Part shown: positions 41,493 to 49,539 of the stretch, piece by piece
How the letters are laid out: each line of letters begins with the position of its first letter
How positions within the stretch are numbered: position 1 is the first letter of the stretch
From: Arthrobacter sp. AQ5-05
GTDB taxonomy: Bacteria; Actinomycetota; Actinomycetes; Actinomycetales; Micrococcaceae
Direction of reading: 5' to 3'
Length of the DNA stretch: 64,000 nt
Assembly: GCF_003287975.1 (NCBI RefSeq)
Contig: NZ_QMKQ01000014.1
Coordinates: forward strand, 45,664 to 109,663
Notes under the pieces: generated by a model
The model's input: only the letters and a program-made list of their open reading frames with translations
What the model was told of the DNA's origin: nothing
Databases searched by the model: none
Made by a program: the position numbers and the translations under genes

Positions 41493-42016
41493 GGCCGTGC
41501 CGCCTTTCCCAGCGGAGCGTGCCGGGTGGATTCCGCTGGGAGGGCCGCCGCAAAGGACTTGCGTGCCCGGTGCAGGCGCACCCGGATGGCCCCGGGGCTC
41601 GCGCCGAGGATGACGGCGATCTCCTCGGAGGTGAAGGAATCCCAATAGGTGGGCAGCAGCAGCTCGCGCTCGGTTTCCTTCAGTGCCGCCAGGCCCAGGG
41701 CCACCAACGGGTTCTGCACCGCGTGGCGTTGGTGTGCCAGCGACAGTGCCGTGCGCAGCTTCGTGGCCTTCGCCGAGGAGCGGTAGGCATTGCGCAACAG
41801 GTTCCGCGCAATGGCCACCACATAGGGCACCTGCAACGCCGCGCCGTCGAGCACCCTCTCCCAGACGATCACGAACACCTCACCGGTCAGGTCCTCGGCC
41901 AGATGCGCCGGAATGATCCGCCGTGCCAGGTACCTGTACACGGTGTCGTGGCAGGCAGCATGCACGGCGGCGAAACGTTCCTCGGCGCTCGGCGCCGGCC
42001 GCGGCAGTGTCACCAT
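41489..42016 (-). CDS. ECF-type RNA polymerase sigma factor
   Basis: 175 residues from ATG at 42016; GGAGGGA lies so close that the adjacent GTG (42013) is also plausible. Region 2 is DTVYRYLARRIIPAHLAEDLTGEVFVIVWER (the -10-binding helix), and region 4 contains YWDSFTSEEIAVILGASPGAIRVRLHRARKSF, the -35-reading helix-turn-helix. The two are joined by a short linker, as in all ECF factors. It overlaps the downstream membrane protein (ATGA) and faces the AKR gene. Confidence 0.9.
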   Translation of the reverse strand: MVTLPRPAPSAEERFAAVHAACHDTVYRYLARRIIPAHLAEDLTGEVFVIVWERVLDGAALQVPYVVAIARNLLRNAYRSSAKATKLRTALSLAHQRHAVQNPLVALGLAALKETERELLLPTYWDSFTSEEIAVILGASPGAIRVRLHRARKSFAAALPAESTRHAPLGKAARP

Positions 42017-42149
42017 TCCCTCCACACTGCACCTATGTCCGCAGGTGCGCGGACTGTTACACGCATGGTGGAAATTGCCGGTTTCGCCCACCGCTGATCG
42101 CCGGGGGCCGGTGCCCTGCAACATAATGCGCGGTGGCAGGATGGGGGAC

Positions 42150-42995
42150 ATGACGAACCTTGTATCCCCAGATCTCACATTCCACGACGGCAACTCCATC
42201 CCGCAGCTCGGCTACGGGGTGTGGAAGGTCGAGGACGACGTCGCAACCGACGTGGTCGTCCAGGCCTTCGACGCCGGGTACCGCCACATCGACACCGCGC
42301 GCATCTACGGCAACGAGGAGGGCGTGGGTCGTGCCATCGCCGCCACCGACGTGCCGCGCGAGGACATGTTCATCACCACCAAGGTCTGGAACGCGGACCA
42401 GGGCTACGACCAGACGCTGGCGGCCTTCGATGCGTCCATGGAGCGCCTGGGCCTGGAATACCTCGACCTGTACCTGATCCACTGGCTCCAGCCCAAGCAG
42501 GGCAAGTACGTGGACACATGGAAGGCCCTGATCGAGCTTCAGAAGTCCGGCCGCGTGAAGTCCATCGGCGTCTGCAACTTCACCGTCGAGGCGCTCGCCG
42601 AGCTCGAGGAAGCCACCGGTGTGCTGCCGGTGATCAACCAGGTCGAGACCCACCCGTACTTCCCGCAGACCGAGCTGCGCGAGTTCGAGGCCTCCAAGGG
42701 CATCCTGCACCAGTCATGGTCCCCGCTGGGCCAGGGCAACGAACTTCTGGCCGATCCGGCACTGCTGGCCATCGCCGAGAAGCACAACGCCACCGTCGCG
42801 CAGGTCGTCATTGCCTGGCACCTGGCGCTGGGCAACGTGGTGATCCCGAAGTCGGTGACCGCCTCGCGCATCGTGGAGAACCACGCCGGCCTGGGCGTGA
42901 CGCTGGACGGAACGGACCTTGCCGCGATCAACGCGTTGGACAAGGGTGCCGCCGGACGCATTGCCGCCGACCCGGCAGTCAGCGACTTCGCCTGA
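42150..42995 (+). CDS. Aldo/keto reductase (2,5-diketo-D-gluconate reductase type)
   Basis: 281 residues. The AKR catalytic tetrad is visible: Asp and Tyr in HIDTARIYGNEEGVG (about 44-58), Lys in ITTKVWNAD and His in YLIHWLQP. Cofactor-binding IPKSVTASRIVEN near the C-terminus matches NADPH-dependent enzymes. The AKR5-like group reduces aldehydes and small ketoacids or sugars. GGGGGAC precedes the ATG at 42150; an in-frame ATG 9 nt upstream is the alternative. Divergent from the ECF sigma gene with a 133-nt gap. Confidence 0.9.
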   Translation: MTNLVSPDLTFHDGNSIPQLGYGVWKVEDDVATDVVVQAFDAGYRHIDTARIYGNEEGVGRAIAATDVPREDMFITTKVWNADQGYDQTLAAFDASMERLGLEYLDLYLIHWLQPKQGKYVDTWKALIELQKSGRVKSIGVCNFTVEALAELEEATGVLPVINQVETHPYFPQTELREFEASKGILHQSWSPLGQGNELLADPALLAIAEKHNATVAQVVIAWHLALGNVVIPKSVTASRIVENHAGLGVTLDGTDLAAINALDKGAAGRIAADPAVSDFA

Positions 42996-43030
42996 TCCCT
43001 GCCGCGGGCCCCTGAGGGCCCAAGCACGTT

Positions 43031-43084
43031 CAACGACCGGTGGCCGTGGAGTTCCCCACGGAATTCCACGGCCACCGGTCGTTG
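43031..43084. terminator. Bidirectional terminator
   Basis: Perfect 20-bp stem CAACGACCGGTGGCCGTGGA and a 14-nt loop, between the convergent AKR and GNAT genes. Confidence 0.9.
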
Positions 43085-43098
43085 CTGCAGCCCAGGGA

Positions 43099-43668
43099 TC
43101 AGTCCAGGATGGTCCAGGGGCCTGGAACGCGGTCGTCGCCGGCGAGCAGTCCCGCTGCCCAATCGTCACGCAATTGGCCGCGCAGCGCGGCACCCAGGCG
43201 CGCGGTGCCCTCGAACCGGAAACCCAGTTTCTGGGCGACCCGGGCCGAACCGAGGTTCCCCGCATACGCGTTCCAGCCGACCCGGGCCAGGCCGAGCCCC
43301 CCGGGCACGGGTGCGAAAGCGAAATCCAGCACGGCATTGCAGGCCTCGGTCAGCAATCCCCGACCACGGAAATCCGGCGCCATCCAGTAGCCCAGGTCGG
43401 CGGAGCCGTTGGCGATCCGGTAGAGGCCCACGACCCCGGCCAGGGCTCCGGCCGAACGAATCGTCCAGGTGTGCTCGGTGCCCTCGGCCCACGTCGCCTC
43501 GGTGTGCGAGGTGACGTACTCCAGGGCGTGTTCCCGCAAGTAGGGCACCGGAATCGGCACCCAGTCCTGGATCTCGGGATCCTGGCAGGCAGCAAAAACC
43601 GCTTCGGCATCATCGGGTGCGGGGGGAACAAGTTCCAGGTTCGCGGTGGCCAGCGAGAGTTTTTCCAT
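43099..43668 (-). CDS. GNAT-family N-acetyltransferase (RimJ/RimL type)
   Basis: 189 residues. LELVPPAPDDAEAVFAACQD starts the fold, the acetyl-CoA-binding motif A is DLGYWMAPDFRGRGLLTEA (about 91-109), and NLGSARVAQKLGFRFEGTAR is the motif B region typical of the RimJ/RimL branch. A TAGTCT hexamer ends 6 nt before the ATG. Targets in this branch range from ribosomal proteins to small amines; none is indicated here. Confidence 0.85.
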   Translation of the reverse strand: MEKLSLATANLELVPPAPDDAEAVFAACQDPEIQDWVPIPVPYLREHALEYVTSHTEATWAEGTEHTWTIRSAGALAGVVGLYRIANGSADLGYWMAPDFRGRGLLTEACNAVLDFAFAPVPGGLGLARVGWNAYAGNLGSARVAQKLGFRFEGTARLGAALRGQLRDDWAAGLLAGDDRVPGPWTILD

Positions 43669-43677
43669 GGAAGAAGA

Positions 43678-44181
43678 CTAGCCGTTCACGATGGTGAAGA
43701 AGGCGCGTTGCCAGGCCCACGTCGCGCTCGCGCTCTTGTTCAACCCGGTGTCCCACGGGGTGTAGAGCCGGAACCCGCGTTTTCCGGGCAGGTCGCCGGT
43801 GGCCAGGATGCCGCGGTCGGCCAGGTCGGCGGCCGAGAAGGTGAAATACCCGTATCCGGCGGGCACGGAGGCCGCAATGACGAAGTTCCCGACGTCGTCG
43901 GCGAGCGAATACGGCCGCGTCGCCCCGTTCTCGTCGCGTGTCCACAGGGGTGCGAAGAGGCCCGCCTTCGTGGGAGTCACCTTGGCCGAACGGAAAACCG
44001 TCCGGGTGCCGACCCCGTCGGTTCCCGCCATCACGAAGCTGCAGCCGGCGTAGGCGCGTGCCTCCGGGTTCGGATCGGGCGCGTAGGCAGAGATCCGGCC
44101 GGCCGCCGGGGAGACGCCGGCTTCAAGGAACCGCGAAAGTTCGGGAACGTATTCCTCGGGATCGAAGGTCTCGGGTGGCAT
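43678..44181 (-). CDS. MepB-family protein
   Basis: 167 residues from ATG at 44181. MepB-like order: YAGCSFVMAG, the strongly conserved VFRSAKVTPTKAGLFAPLW, RDENGATRPYSLADD and GKRGFRLYTPWDTGLN, ending in ATWAWQRAFF. MepB belongs to the mepRAB locus of Staphylococcus, but its own biochemical role is not established. 9 nt upstream of the GNAT gene on the same strand, so possibly an operon. Confidence 0.8.
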   Translation of the reverse strand: MPPETFDPEEYVPELSRFLEAGVSPAAGRISAYAPDPNPEARAYAGCSFVMAGTDGVGTRTVFRSAKVTPTKAGLFAPLWTRDENGATRPYSLADDVGNFVIAASVPAGYGYFTFSAADLADRGILATGDLPGKRGFRLYTPWDTGLNKSASATWAWQRAFFTIVNG

Positions 44182-44228
44182 GCGGGATCTTCCGGGGCTG
44201 CGGGCGTCGTCAACGCGGTGGTCGTTAA

Positions 44229-44270
44229 CGTTCGGGGGCCCGCCACCTGGTGGTGACGGGCCCCCGAACG
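44229..44270 (-). terminator. Terminator of tRNA-Thr
   Basis: Stem CGTTCGGGGGCCCG paired with 44257-44270; the loop itself can form CCAC-CTG-GTGG. Confidence 0.85.
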
Positions 44271-44277
44271 GAAAACG

Positions 44278-44350
44278 AGCCTCCTGCCAGAATCGAACTG
44301 GCGACCTTCTCATTACGAGTGAGACGCTCTACCAACTGAGCTAAGGAGGC
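44278..44350 (-). tRNA. tRNA-Thr(CGT)
   Basis: 73-nt cloverleaf on the minus strand. Acceptor GCCTCCT/AGGAGGC, anticodon loop CTCGTAA (anticodon CGT), T-loop TTCGATT, discriminator T. Decodes ACG. Confidence 0.95.
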
Positions 44351-44432
44351 ACCGTGGCGCGCAAGCACCACAAGTGAACACTTTATAGGAGTGTATCGGC
44401 AGCGGTCAAAACGGACCGGCGCCGATCCTGGC

Positions 44433-45977
44433 TCAGCAGCGCAATCCGTCGGCCGGAACCGTGCCGTCAAGGAAATAGGATTCCACGGCGTCGGAGATGC
44501 AGCCGTTGGACCGGCCGTAGGCGGTGTGCCCGTGGCCCTCGAAGGTGACAAGCGAAGCGGACTCGAGCTGCTCGGCCAACGACTGGCTCCAGGCGTACGG
44601 GGTGGCAGGATCCCCGGTGGTGCCGATGACCACGATGGGGGCCGCGCCCGTGGCTGTCAGCTCGCCGGGCTTGCCGGTGGCCGGGTACTTCCAGTCCTGG
44701 CAGCCGACCGGGCCGTAGGCCAGGTACTTGCCGATGGTGGGGGCGGCCTCCACCAGGGCCTTGGCCTCGGCGCGCATGGCCGGGATGTCGGCGTCCATGG
44801 GGTAGTCAAGGCAATTGATGGCGGTGAAGGCGGCGGTGCCGTTGCCGGTGTAGCTGCCATCCGATTCGCGCCCGGCGCTCAGGTCGGCGAAGTACAAGAC
44901 GTCATCGACGTGCCCGGCAATCGCGTTGCGCAGCCCCTCGGTGAGCGTGGGCCAGGAGGAATTGTCGTAGAGCGGGATGATGAACCCGTTGACGAAGTCG
45001 ATGATCGGAACCCGGCGCCCGTCGCTGGAGACCATCGGTTCTGCCTCGACGGCGTCGAAGAGGTCCCGCAGCTGGCCCAGGGCGTCCTCGAGCTCGCCGG
45101 TGAACGGGCAGTCCCCGGAATCCAGGCAGTCCTGCATGTAGGCGCGGATCTCATGCTCGAACCCGACGGCCTGGCCCATGGTGATTTCGTCGTTGTCCAG
45201 CGTGGGGTCCAGGGCCCCGTCCAGCACCAGGCGCCCCACGTTCTGCGGGAAGAGCTGGGCGTAGTGCGCACCCAGCGAGGTGCCGTAGGAATAGCCCAGG
45301 TAGTTCAGCTGCTTGTCCCCGAGGGCCGCACGCATCACGTCCATGTCGCGGGCCGCCGAGATCGTGTCCACGAAGCCCAGGGCCTTCCCCGTGCGCTCGG
45401 CGCAGAGCGTGGCATACCCGGCGCTGGCCTTGCGCATGGCTGCCAGGCCCTCATCGGTGTTGGAGCCGAACTGCTCCGCGCGGCTGGCGTCCTGTTCCTC
45501 GGGGTTCTCGCATTTCACCGGCGTGGAGGTGCCGACCCCGCGCGGGTCGAAGCCGATGACGTCGAAGCCGCGCTGCAGCTTCTGCCCGAACATCGCCGGG
45601 ACAGCGTCGCGGACGATCTCGAGCCCGGAGGCGCCGGGACCGCCGGGGTTCACCAGCAGCGAGCCTGCAGCGTTCTTGGAACCGGGGCGCTTGTTCAGCG
45701 CCAGGGTCATGGTGTCCCCGCCCGGGTTCGCGTAGTCCATGGGAACGCTCAGCTCGGTGCATTGCAGCACCCCGCCGCAGGACTTCCAGTCCAGTTCCTG
45801 TGCGTAGAACTTCTCCAGGCCGGCCGGAACCGCGTCCACCGGTGCACCGGAGGAAGGCTGGGCTGCCGAAGCGGGGGCCGGGGCCGGTGCCTCGACGGTG
45901 GCCGTGGAGCAGGCGCCCAGCAGCAGCGCCACCGACCCCAGGACGGCAATCACGGACAGGCGGCGGGGTGCTCTCAT
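44433..45977 (-). CDS. Exported lipoprotein alpha/beta hydrolase (tripeptidyl aminopeptidase-like)
   Basis: 514 residues from ATG at 45977 (AGGAG upstream), which gives a proper lipoprotein signal peptide RRLSVIAVLGSVALLLGAC with the lipobox Cys about residue 23; an in-frame ATG 60 nt earlier has no RBS. Secreted actinobacterial peptidase family: LVNPGGPGASG (oxyanion), DVIGFDPRGVG, the nucleophile elbow YLGYSYGTSLG, VVIGTTGDPATPYAW and the catalytic His in FEGHGHTAYG. Likely releases amino acids or short peptides outside the membrane. It sits just downstream of holB. Confidence 0.88.
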   Translation of the reverse strand: MRAPRRLSVIAVLGSVALLLGACSTATVEAPAPAPASAAQPSSGAPVDAVPAGLEKFYAQELDWKSCGGVLQCTELSVPMDYANPGGDTMTLALNKRPGSKNAAGSLLVNPGGPGASGLEIVRDAVPAMFGQKLQRGFDVIGFDPRGVGTSTPVKCENPEEQDASRAEQFGSNTDEGLAAMRKASAGYATLCAERTGKALGFVDTISAARDMDVMRAALGDKQLNYLGYSYGTSLGAHYAQLFPQNVGRLVLDGALDPTLDNDEITMGQAVGFEHEIRAYMQDCLDSGDCPFTGELEDALGQLRDLFDAVEAEPMVSSDGRRVPIIDFVNGFIIPLYDNSSWPTLTEGLRNAIAGHVDDVLYFADLSAGRESDGSYTGNGTAAFTAINCLDYPMDADIPAMRAEAKALVEAAPTIGKYLAYGPVGCQDWKYPATGKPGELTATGAAPIVVIGTTGDPATPYAWSQSLAEQLESASLVTFEGHGHTAYGRSNGCISDAVESYFLDGTVPADGLRC

Positions 45978-46041
45978 GCGGGCTTCGGGCTCCTTGGTGG
46001 CGGATCTGGGATCGCGGGGGCGGGAAAGGTGGGTCATGTCG

Positions 46042-47190
46042 CTACTTGGTTGGGCGCAACGTGACCATCATGGCCTCGATGGCCAGCAACGGGGCCACGT
46101 TGGCGCCGATGCGCACCCTGGCTTCGGCAATGGCATCGATCTTCGCCACCGTGGCCTCGGGCCGCGACGCGTTGGCGTAGGCATGCAGGTTGTCGCCCAG
46201 GTACTCGTTGACCAGCTCGGTGCCGCTGCGCAGCTGCAGCAGCAGCACGTCGCGGAAGAACGTGGTCAGGTCGATCAGCGAACGATCCAGCGCATCGTGG
46301 GTGGAGCGCCGGGCGCGGCGCTTGGCGTTTTCCTCCAGGGCCTTGAACTGGCTGCGTTGCTGGGCCGGGATGGGCGAATCGGCATCCATGCCCAGGGCGG
46401 TGCGCAGCGCGGCGGCTTCCGTTTCGGCGCGTTCGGTGGACGAGGCGGTGGCTTCGGCGGTGGACAGTTCCACCAGCTCGGCCGCGGCCATGACCGCGTC
46501 GGAGACCGAGCGGATGCGCAACGGCATCCGCACGGTCCGGTCCCGGCGGCGACGTGCCTCCTCGTCGCGGGCCAGCCGGCGGGCAATGCCGATGTGCGAC
46601 TGGGACACCCGGGCGGCGAAGTCGGCCTGTTCGGCGGTGAGCCCGTCGCGGCGCACCAGCAGCTCGGCGACGGCCTGGCGCGTGGGCACCGCCAGCGAGA
46701 CCGAGCGGCAGCGCGAGCGGATGGTCACCAGCACGTCGGCGGGGGAAGGCGCACAGAGGATCCAGATGGTGTGCGGGGGCGGCTCCTCGATGGACTTGAG
46801 CAGCACGTTCGTGGTGCGCTCGGTCATCCGGTCGGCGTCTTCCACGATGATCACCCGCCAGGGGGCGGTGGAGGGCCGGTCCTGGGCCTTGGTGATCAGT
46901 GTCCGGACGTCCTCGATCTGGTAGTTGACCTTCTCGGTGGCGATCAGCGCGACATCCGGGTGGGTCCCGGCCAGCACCGTCACGCAGGCCTTGCATTGCC
47001 CGCAGCCGCGCTGCGCCGGATCGGGCAGCTGGCATTGCAGGGCCGCGGCGAAGGCGCGGGCAGCATTCGAGCGCCCGGAGCCCGGGGGACCGGTGAACAG
47101 CCATGCGTGCGCCGGGGTGCCCTCGAGCACCGCGCGGCGCAGTGCGGTGATGGCCTTGTCCTGCCCCGGCAAATCGTCCCAGACCTCCAT
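46042..47190 (-). CDS. holB: DNA polymerase III subunit delta'
   Basis: 382 residues, clamp-loader subunit of the AAA+ group. The P-loop GPPGSGRSNAAR has Arg in place of the Walker Lys, as is usual for the non-hydrolysing delta' subunit. Zinc-binding Cys cluster CGQCKAC with the upstream Cys, sensor region VIIVEDADRMTERTTNVLLK, SRC box RSRCRSVSL. The start lies 2 nt after the tmk stop, the widespread tmk-holB pair. Together with gamma/tau and delta it loads the beta clamp. Confidence 0.95.
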   Translation of the reverse strand: MEVWDDLPGQDKAITALRRAVLEGTPAHAWLFTGPPGSGRSNAARAFAAALQCQLPDPAQRGCGQCKACVTVLAGTHPDVALIATEKVNYQIEDVRTLITKAQDRPSTAPWRVIIVEDADRMTERTTNVLLKSIEEPPPHTIWILCAPSPADVLVTIRSRCRSVSLAVPTRQAVAELLVRRDGLTAEQADFAARVSQSHIGIARRLARDEEARRRRDRTVRMPLRIRSVSDAVMAAAELVELSTAEATASSTERAETEAAALRTALGMDADSPIPAQQRSQFKALEENAKRRARRSTHDALDRSLIDLTTFFRDVLLLQLRSGTELVNEYLGDNLHAYANASRPEATVAKIDAIAEARVRIGANVAPLLAIEAMMVTLRPTK

Positions 47191-47192
47191 GG

Positions 47193-47867
47193 CTAGGCTT
47201 CTTTCCCTTCCGGCAGGCCCAGCACCGCAGCGGAAACGGCGGCGGCCAGGGACGGGACATCGGCGGCGGCATCCAGCACCAGATAGCGTTCCGGTTCGCG
47301 GGCGGCGAAGCGCACGAAGGCGTCGCGGATGCGGGAGTGGAACTCGTCGGGCTCGGATTCCAGGCGGTCCTCGGCCACCGGGGCCCCGTCGGCACCCGTG
47401 GTGCGCCGGGACCGCCCGTCGGCTGGTGCCACATCCAGCAGCACCGTCAAGTCCGGGACCAGCCCGCCGGTGGCAAAGTCGTTGATGGAGCGAACCGCGT
47501 CCTCGCCCAGGGCGCGTCCGATGCCCTGGTAGGCCAGGGAGGAGTCGACGTACCTGTCGCAGACGACCATGGTGCCGGCCGCCAGGGCCGGGCGGATGAC
47601 CTGCTCGACGTGGGCGGCGCGGGCCGCGGCATACATCAGCGCCTCGGTGCGTGCATCGACGGTGCCCTGTCCGTGGTCAAGGACCAGGGAGCGCAGCTTC
47701 TCGCCGATCTGCGTGCCGCCGGGCTCGCGCGTGTGCAGCACCGTGTGGCCGGCCGCGCGCAGGGCATCGGCCAGCAGGGAGGCCTGGGTGGACTTTCCGG
47801 CACCGTCGCCGCCCTCGAAGACGATGAAGCGGCCGGCGATCTTGGGGTTCAGCTGCGTGTCACTCAC
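47193..47867 (-). CDS. tmk: dTMP kinase
   Basis: 224 residues from GTG at 47867. P-loop FIVFEGGDGAGKSTQ (about 12-26), the DR(Y/H) motif VVCDRYVDSSLAYQG, HTREPGGT for dTMP binding and a LID-like SRRTTGADGAPVAEDRLE. It phosphorylates dTMP to dTDP with ATP in DNA-precursor synthesis. TAGGCT ends exactly 7 nt before the GTG, so the mRNA is probably leaderless; an upstream in-frame ATG would overlap this promoter. Pairs with holB. Confidence 0.93.
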   Translation of the reverse strand: MSDTQLNPKIAGRFIVFEGGDGAGKSTQASLLADALRAAGHTVLHTREPGGTQIGEKLRSLVLDHGQGTVDARTEALMYAAARAAHVEQVIRPALAAGTMVVCDRYVDSSLAYQGIGRALGEDAVRSINDFATGGLVPDLTVLLDVAPADGRSRRTTGADGAPVAEDRLESEPDEFHSRIRDAFVRFAAREPERYLVLDAAADVPSLAAAVSAAVLGLPEGKEA

Positions 47868-47874
47868 GGCCACT

Positions 47875-47880
47875 AGCCTA
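47875..47880 (-). promoter_or_regulatory. -10 element of tmk-holB, leaderless-type
   Basis: TAGGCT on the minus strand, 7 nt (AGTGGCC) before the GTG at 47867. Confidence 0.55.
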
Positions 47881-47960
47881 TCCGCCCCGGGCACCGGGTT
47901 CCCCATCGGCGAACCCGCACGGCGTGCGTCACCAAGCCGTGGATCGACACGGGCAGGGAG

Positions 47961-47966
47961 TAACCT
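47961..47966 (+). promoter_or_regulatory. -10 element of the metB-like gene, leaderless-type
   Basis: TAACCT, then GAAAAAC (7 nt), then ATG at 47974. No RBS-like purine stretch with GG is present. Confidence 0.55.
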
Positions 47967-47973
47967 GAAAAAC

Positions 47974-49119
47974 ATGACTCGCCCCGCTTCTGCTCCGTGG
48001 GCCCCGGACACCGTCGTGGTGGCCGCCGGGCGCCCGCCGCACGCCGTTGACCAGCCCGTTAACCCGCCCATCGTGCTTTCCTCGACCTTCCACTCCCTGG
48101 GGTCGCCGGGAGCCGGGGAGAAGGTCTACGGGCGCTTCACCAACCCGACCTGGGATCCGTTGGAGGAAACGATCGCCACCCTCGAGGGGTGCGAGCTTCC
48201 GGCCCTGGCCTACGCCTCTGGCATGGCAGCGGTGGCCGCGGCGCTCTCCCTGCTGCCGGCCGGCGGCACCATCGTGATCCCGGCCCACGCCTACAACGGC
48301 TCGCTTTCCCTGGTCACCGAGCTGCAGGGGACCCTGGGGCTTGAGGTGCGCCACGTGGATCTGGCCGACACCGAGGCAGCGGTCGCCGCCTTCGCCGGGG
48401 CCGACATGGCCTGGCTGGAATCGCCGACCAACCCGATGCTCGAGGTCGCGGACCTGCCGGTGCTGCTGGCCGCCGCCCGCGCCGCCGGCGTGCTGACCGT
48501 GGTGGACAACACCTTCTCCACCCCGCTGCGCCAGCGCCCGCTGGCCCAAGGGGCCGATGTGGTGGTGCACTCGGCCACCAAGTACATGGGAGGGCACTCG
48601 GACGTGGTCCTGGGTGCCGTGGTGACCGGGAATCCGGAGCTGCGCACCCGCCTGCACACCATGCGGACCCTGCACGGGGCGATCCCCGGGCCCTTCGAGG
48701 CCTGGCTGACGCTGCGCGGCATCCGCACCATGGCCCTGCGCCTGGACCGGGCCGAAGCCAACGCGATGGAACTGGCCGTGCGCCTGTCCTCCCACCCGGC
48801 GGTGTCCAGGGTGCGCTATCCGGGGCTGCCGACCGATCCCGGGCACCAGCGTGCCGCGGCGCAGCTTGACGGGTTCGGGGCGATCCTGTGCCTCGAGGTC
48901 GAAGGCGGCGCGGCAGCGGCCGACGCCATGCTCGCTCGCCTGGAATTGTGGACCCCGGCAACCTCGCTGGGCGGGGTCGAGTCGCTGGCCGAGCGGCGCC
49001 GGCGCCACCAGGGGGAACCGGACACGGTCCCGGAGAACCTGGTGCGGCTGAGTGTGGGAATCGAAAACATCGAGGACTTGCACGCAGACCTGAGCGCGGC
49101 GCTGGGCGTTGGCGGCTAA
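47974..49119 (+). CDS. Cystathionine gamma-synthase/lyase-family PLP enzyme
   Basis: 381 residues of the Cys/Met metabolism PLP family. YGRFTNPTWDPLEETIATLEG, the phosphate-binding YASGMAAVAAALSLL, VVDNTFSTPL (Asp holding the pyridine nitrogen) and the Schiff-base Lys in HSATKYMGGHSD. The C-terminal SLGGVESL is the usual substrate-binding region. Could synthesise cystathionine from O-acyl-homoserine and Cys or cleave it; the sequence read here does not decide. Leaderless-type promoter. Confidence 0.9.
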   Translation: MTRPASAPWAPDTVVVAAGRPPHAVDQPVNPPIVLSSTFHSLGSPGAGEKVYGRFTNPTWDPLEETIATLEGCELPALAYASGMAAVAAALSLLPAGGTIVIPAHAYNGSLSLVTELQGTLGLEVRHVDLADTEAAVAAFAGADMAWLESPTNPMLEVADLPVLLAAARAAGVLTVVDNTFSTPLRQRPLAQGADVVVHSATKYMGGHSDVVLGAVVTGNPELRTRLHTMRTLHGAIPGPFEAWLTLRGIRTMALRLDRAEANAMELAVRLSSHPAVSRVRYPGLPTDPGHQRAAAQLDGFGAILCLEVEGGAAAADAMLARLELWTPATSLGGVESLAERRRRHQGEPDTVPENLVRLSVGIENIEDLHADLSAALGVGG

Positions 49120-49122
49120 GCT
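49117..49122 (+). promoter_or_regulatory. -10 element of the DUF2516 gene, leaderless-type
   Basis: TAAGCT, then GAATCCC (7 nt), then ATG at 49130. The hexamer overlaps the stop codon of the preceding gene. Confidence 0.5.
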
Positions 49123-49129
49123 GAATCCC

Positions 49130-49435
49130 ATGGTCTATGCGCACTTGTTTGAGTACTATCTCCTGTTCGCCCTTGGCATCGTTGCCGCGGTGCTGGCCCT
49201 GTTGGCGCTTGTCGACGCGGTGCGGCATCCGGCGGCCAACTACCAGCGCGAGAACAAGCGCACCAAGTCGTTCTGGATGGGCATGACCGCCGCCGCGACC
49301 CTGGTCTGCGTGCTCTCGGTGCTTTCCGGCGGCGGCGGCGGAATCTTCCAGCTCATCGGCGCCTGCATCGCCTGCGTGTACCTGGCGGACGTCAAGCCGG
49401 CGGTGTCCGGCAAGGGCGGCTACTACAACTACTGA
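49130..49435 (+). CDS. DUF2516-family small membrane protein
   Basis: 101 residues with three membrane segments (YYLLFALGIVAAVLALLALV, MTAAATLVCVLSVLSG, IFQLIGACIACVYLADV) and a short cytoplasmic RENKRTKSFW between the first two. This is the DUF2516 pattern of actinobacteria, including the conserved VYLADVKPAV ending. Function unknown. Confidence 0.85.
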   Translation: MVYAHLFEYYLLFALGIVAAVLALLALVDAVRHPAANYQRENKRTKSFWMGMTAAATLVCVLSVLSGGGGGIFQLIGACIACVYLADVKPAVSGKGGYYNY

Positions 49436-49539
49436 GCATCCGGCGGGTTCCGCAGCCGCCGCACCGGTACCTCGAACGCGGCCGGCACGCCCCTCGCGGG
49501 AGCGTGCCGGCCGCGTTTCCTGGTTTCCGGCGCTCGCGG

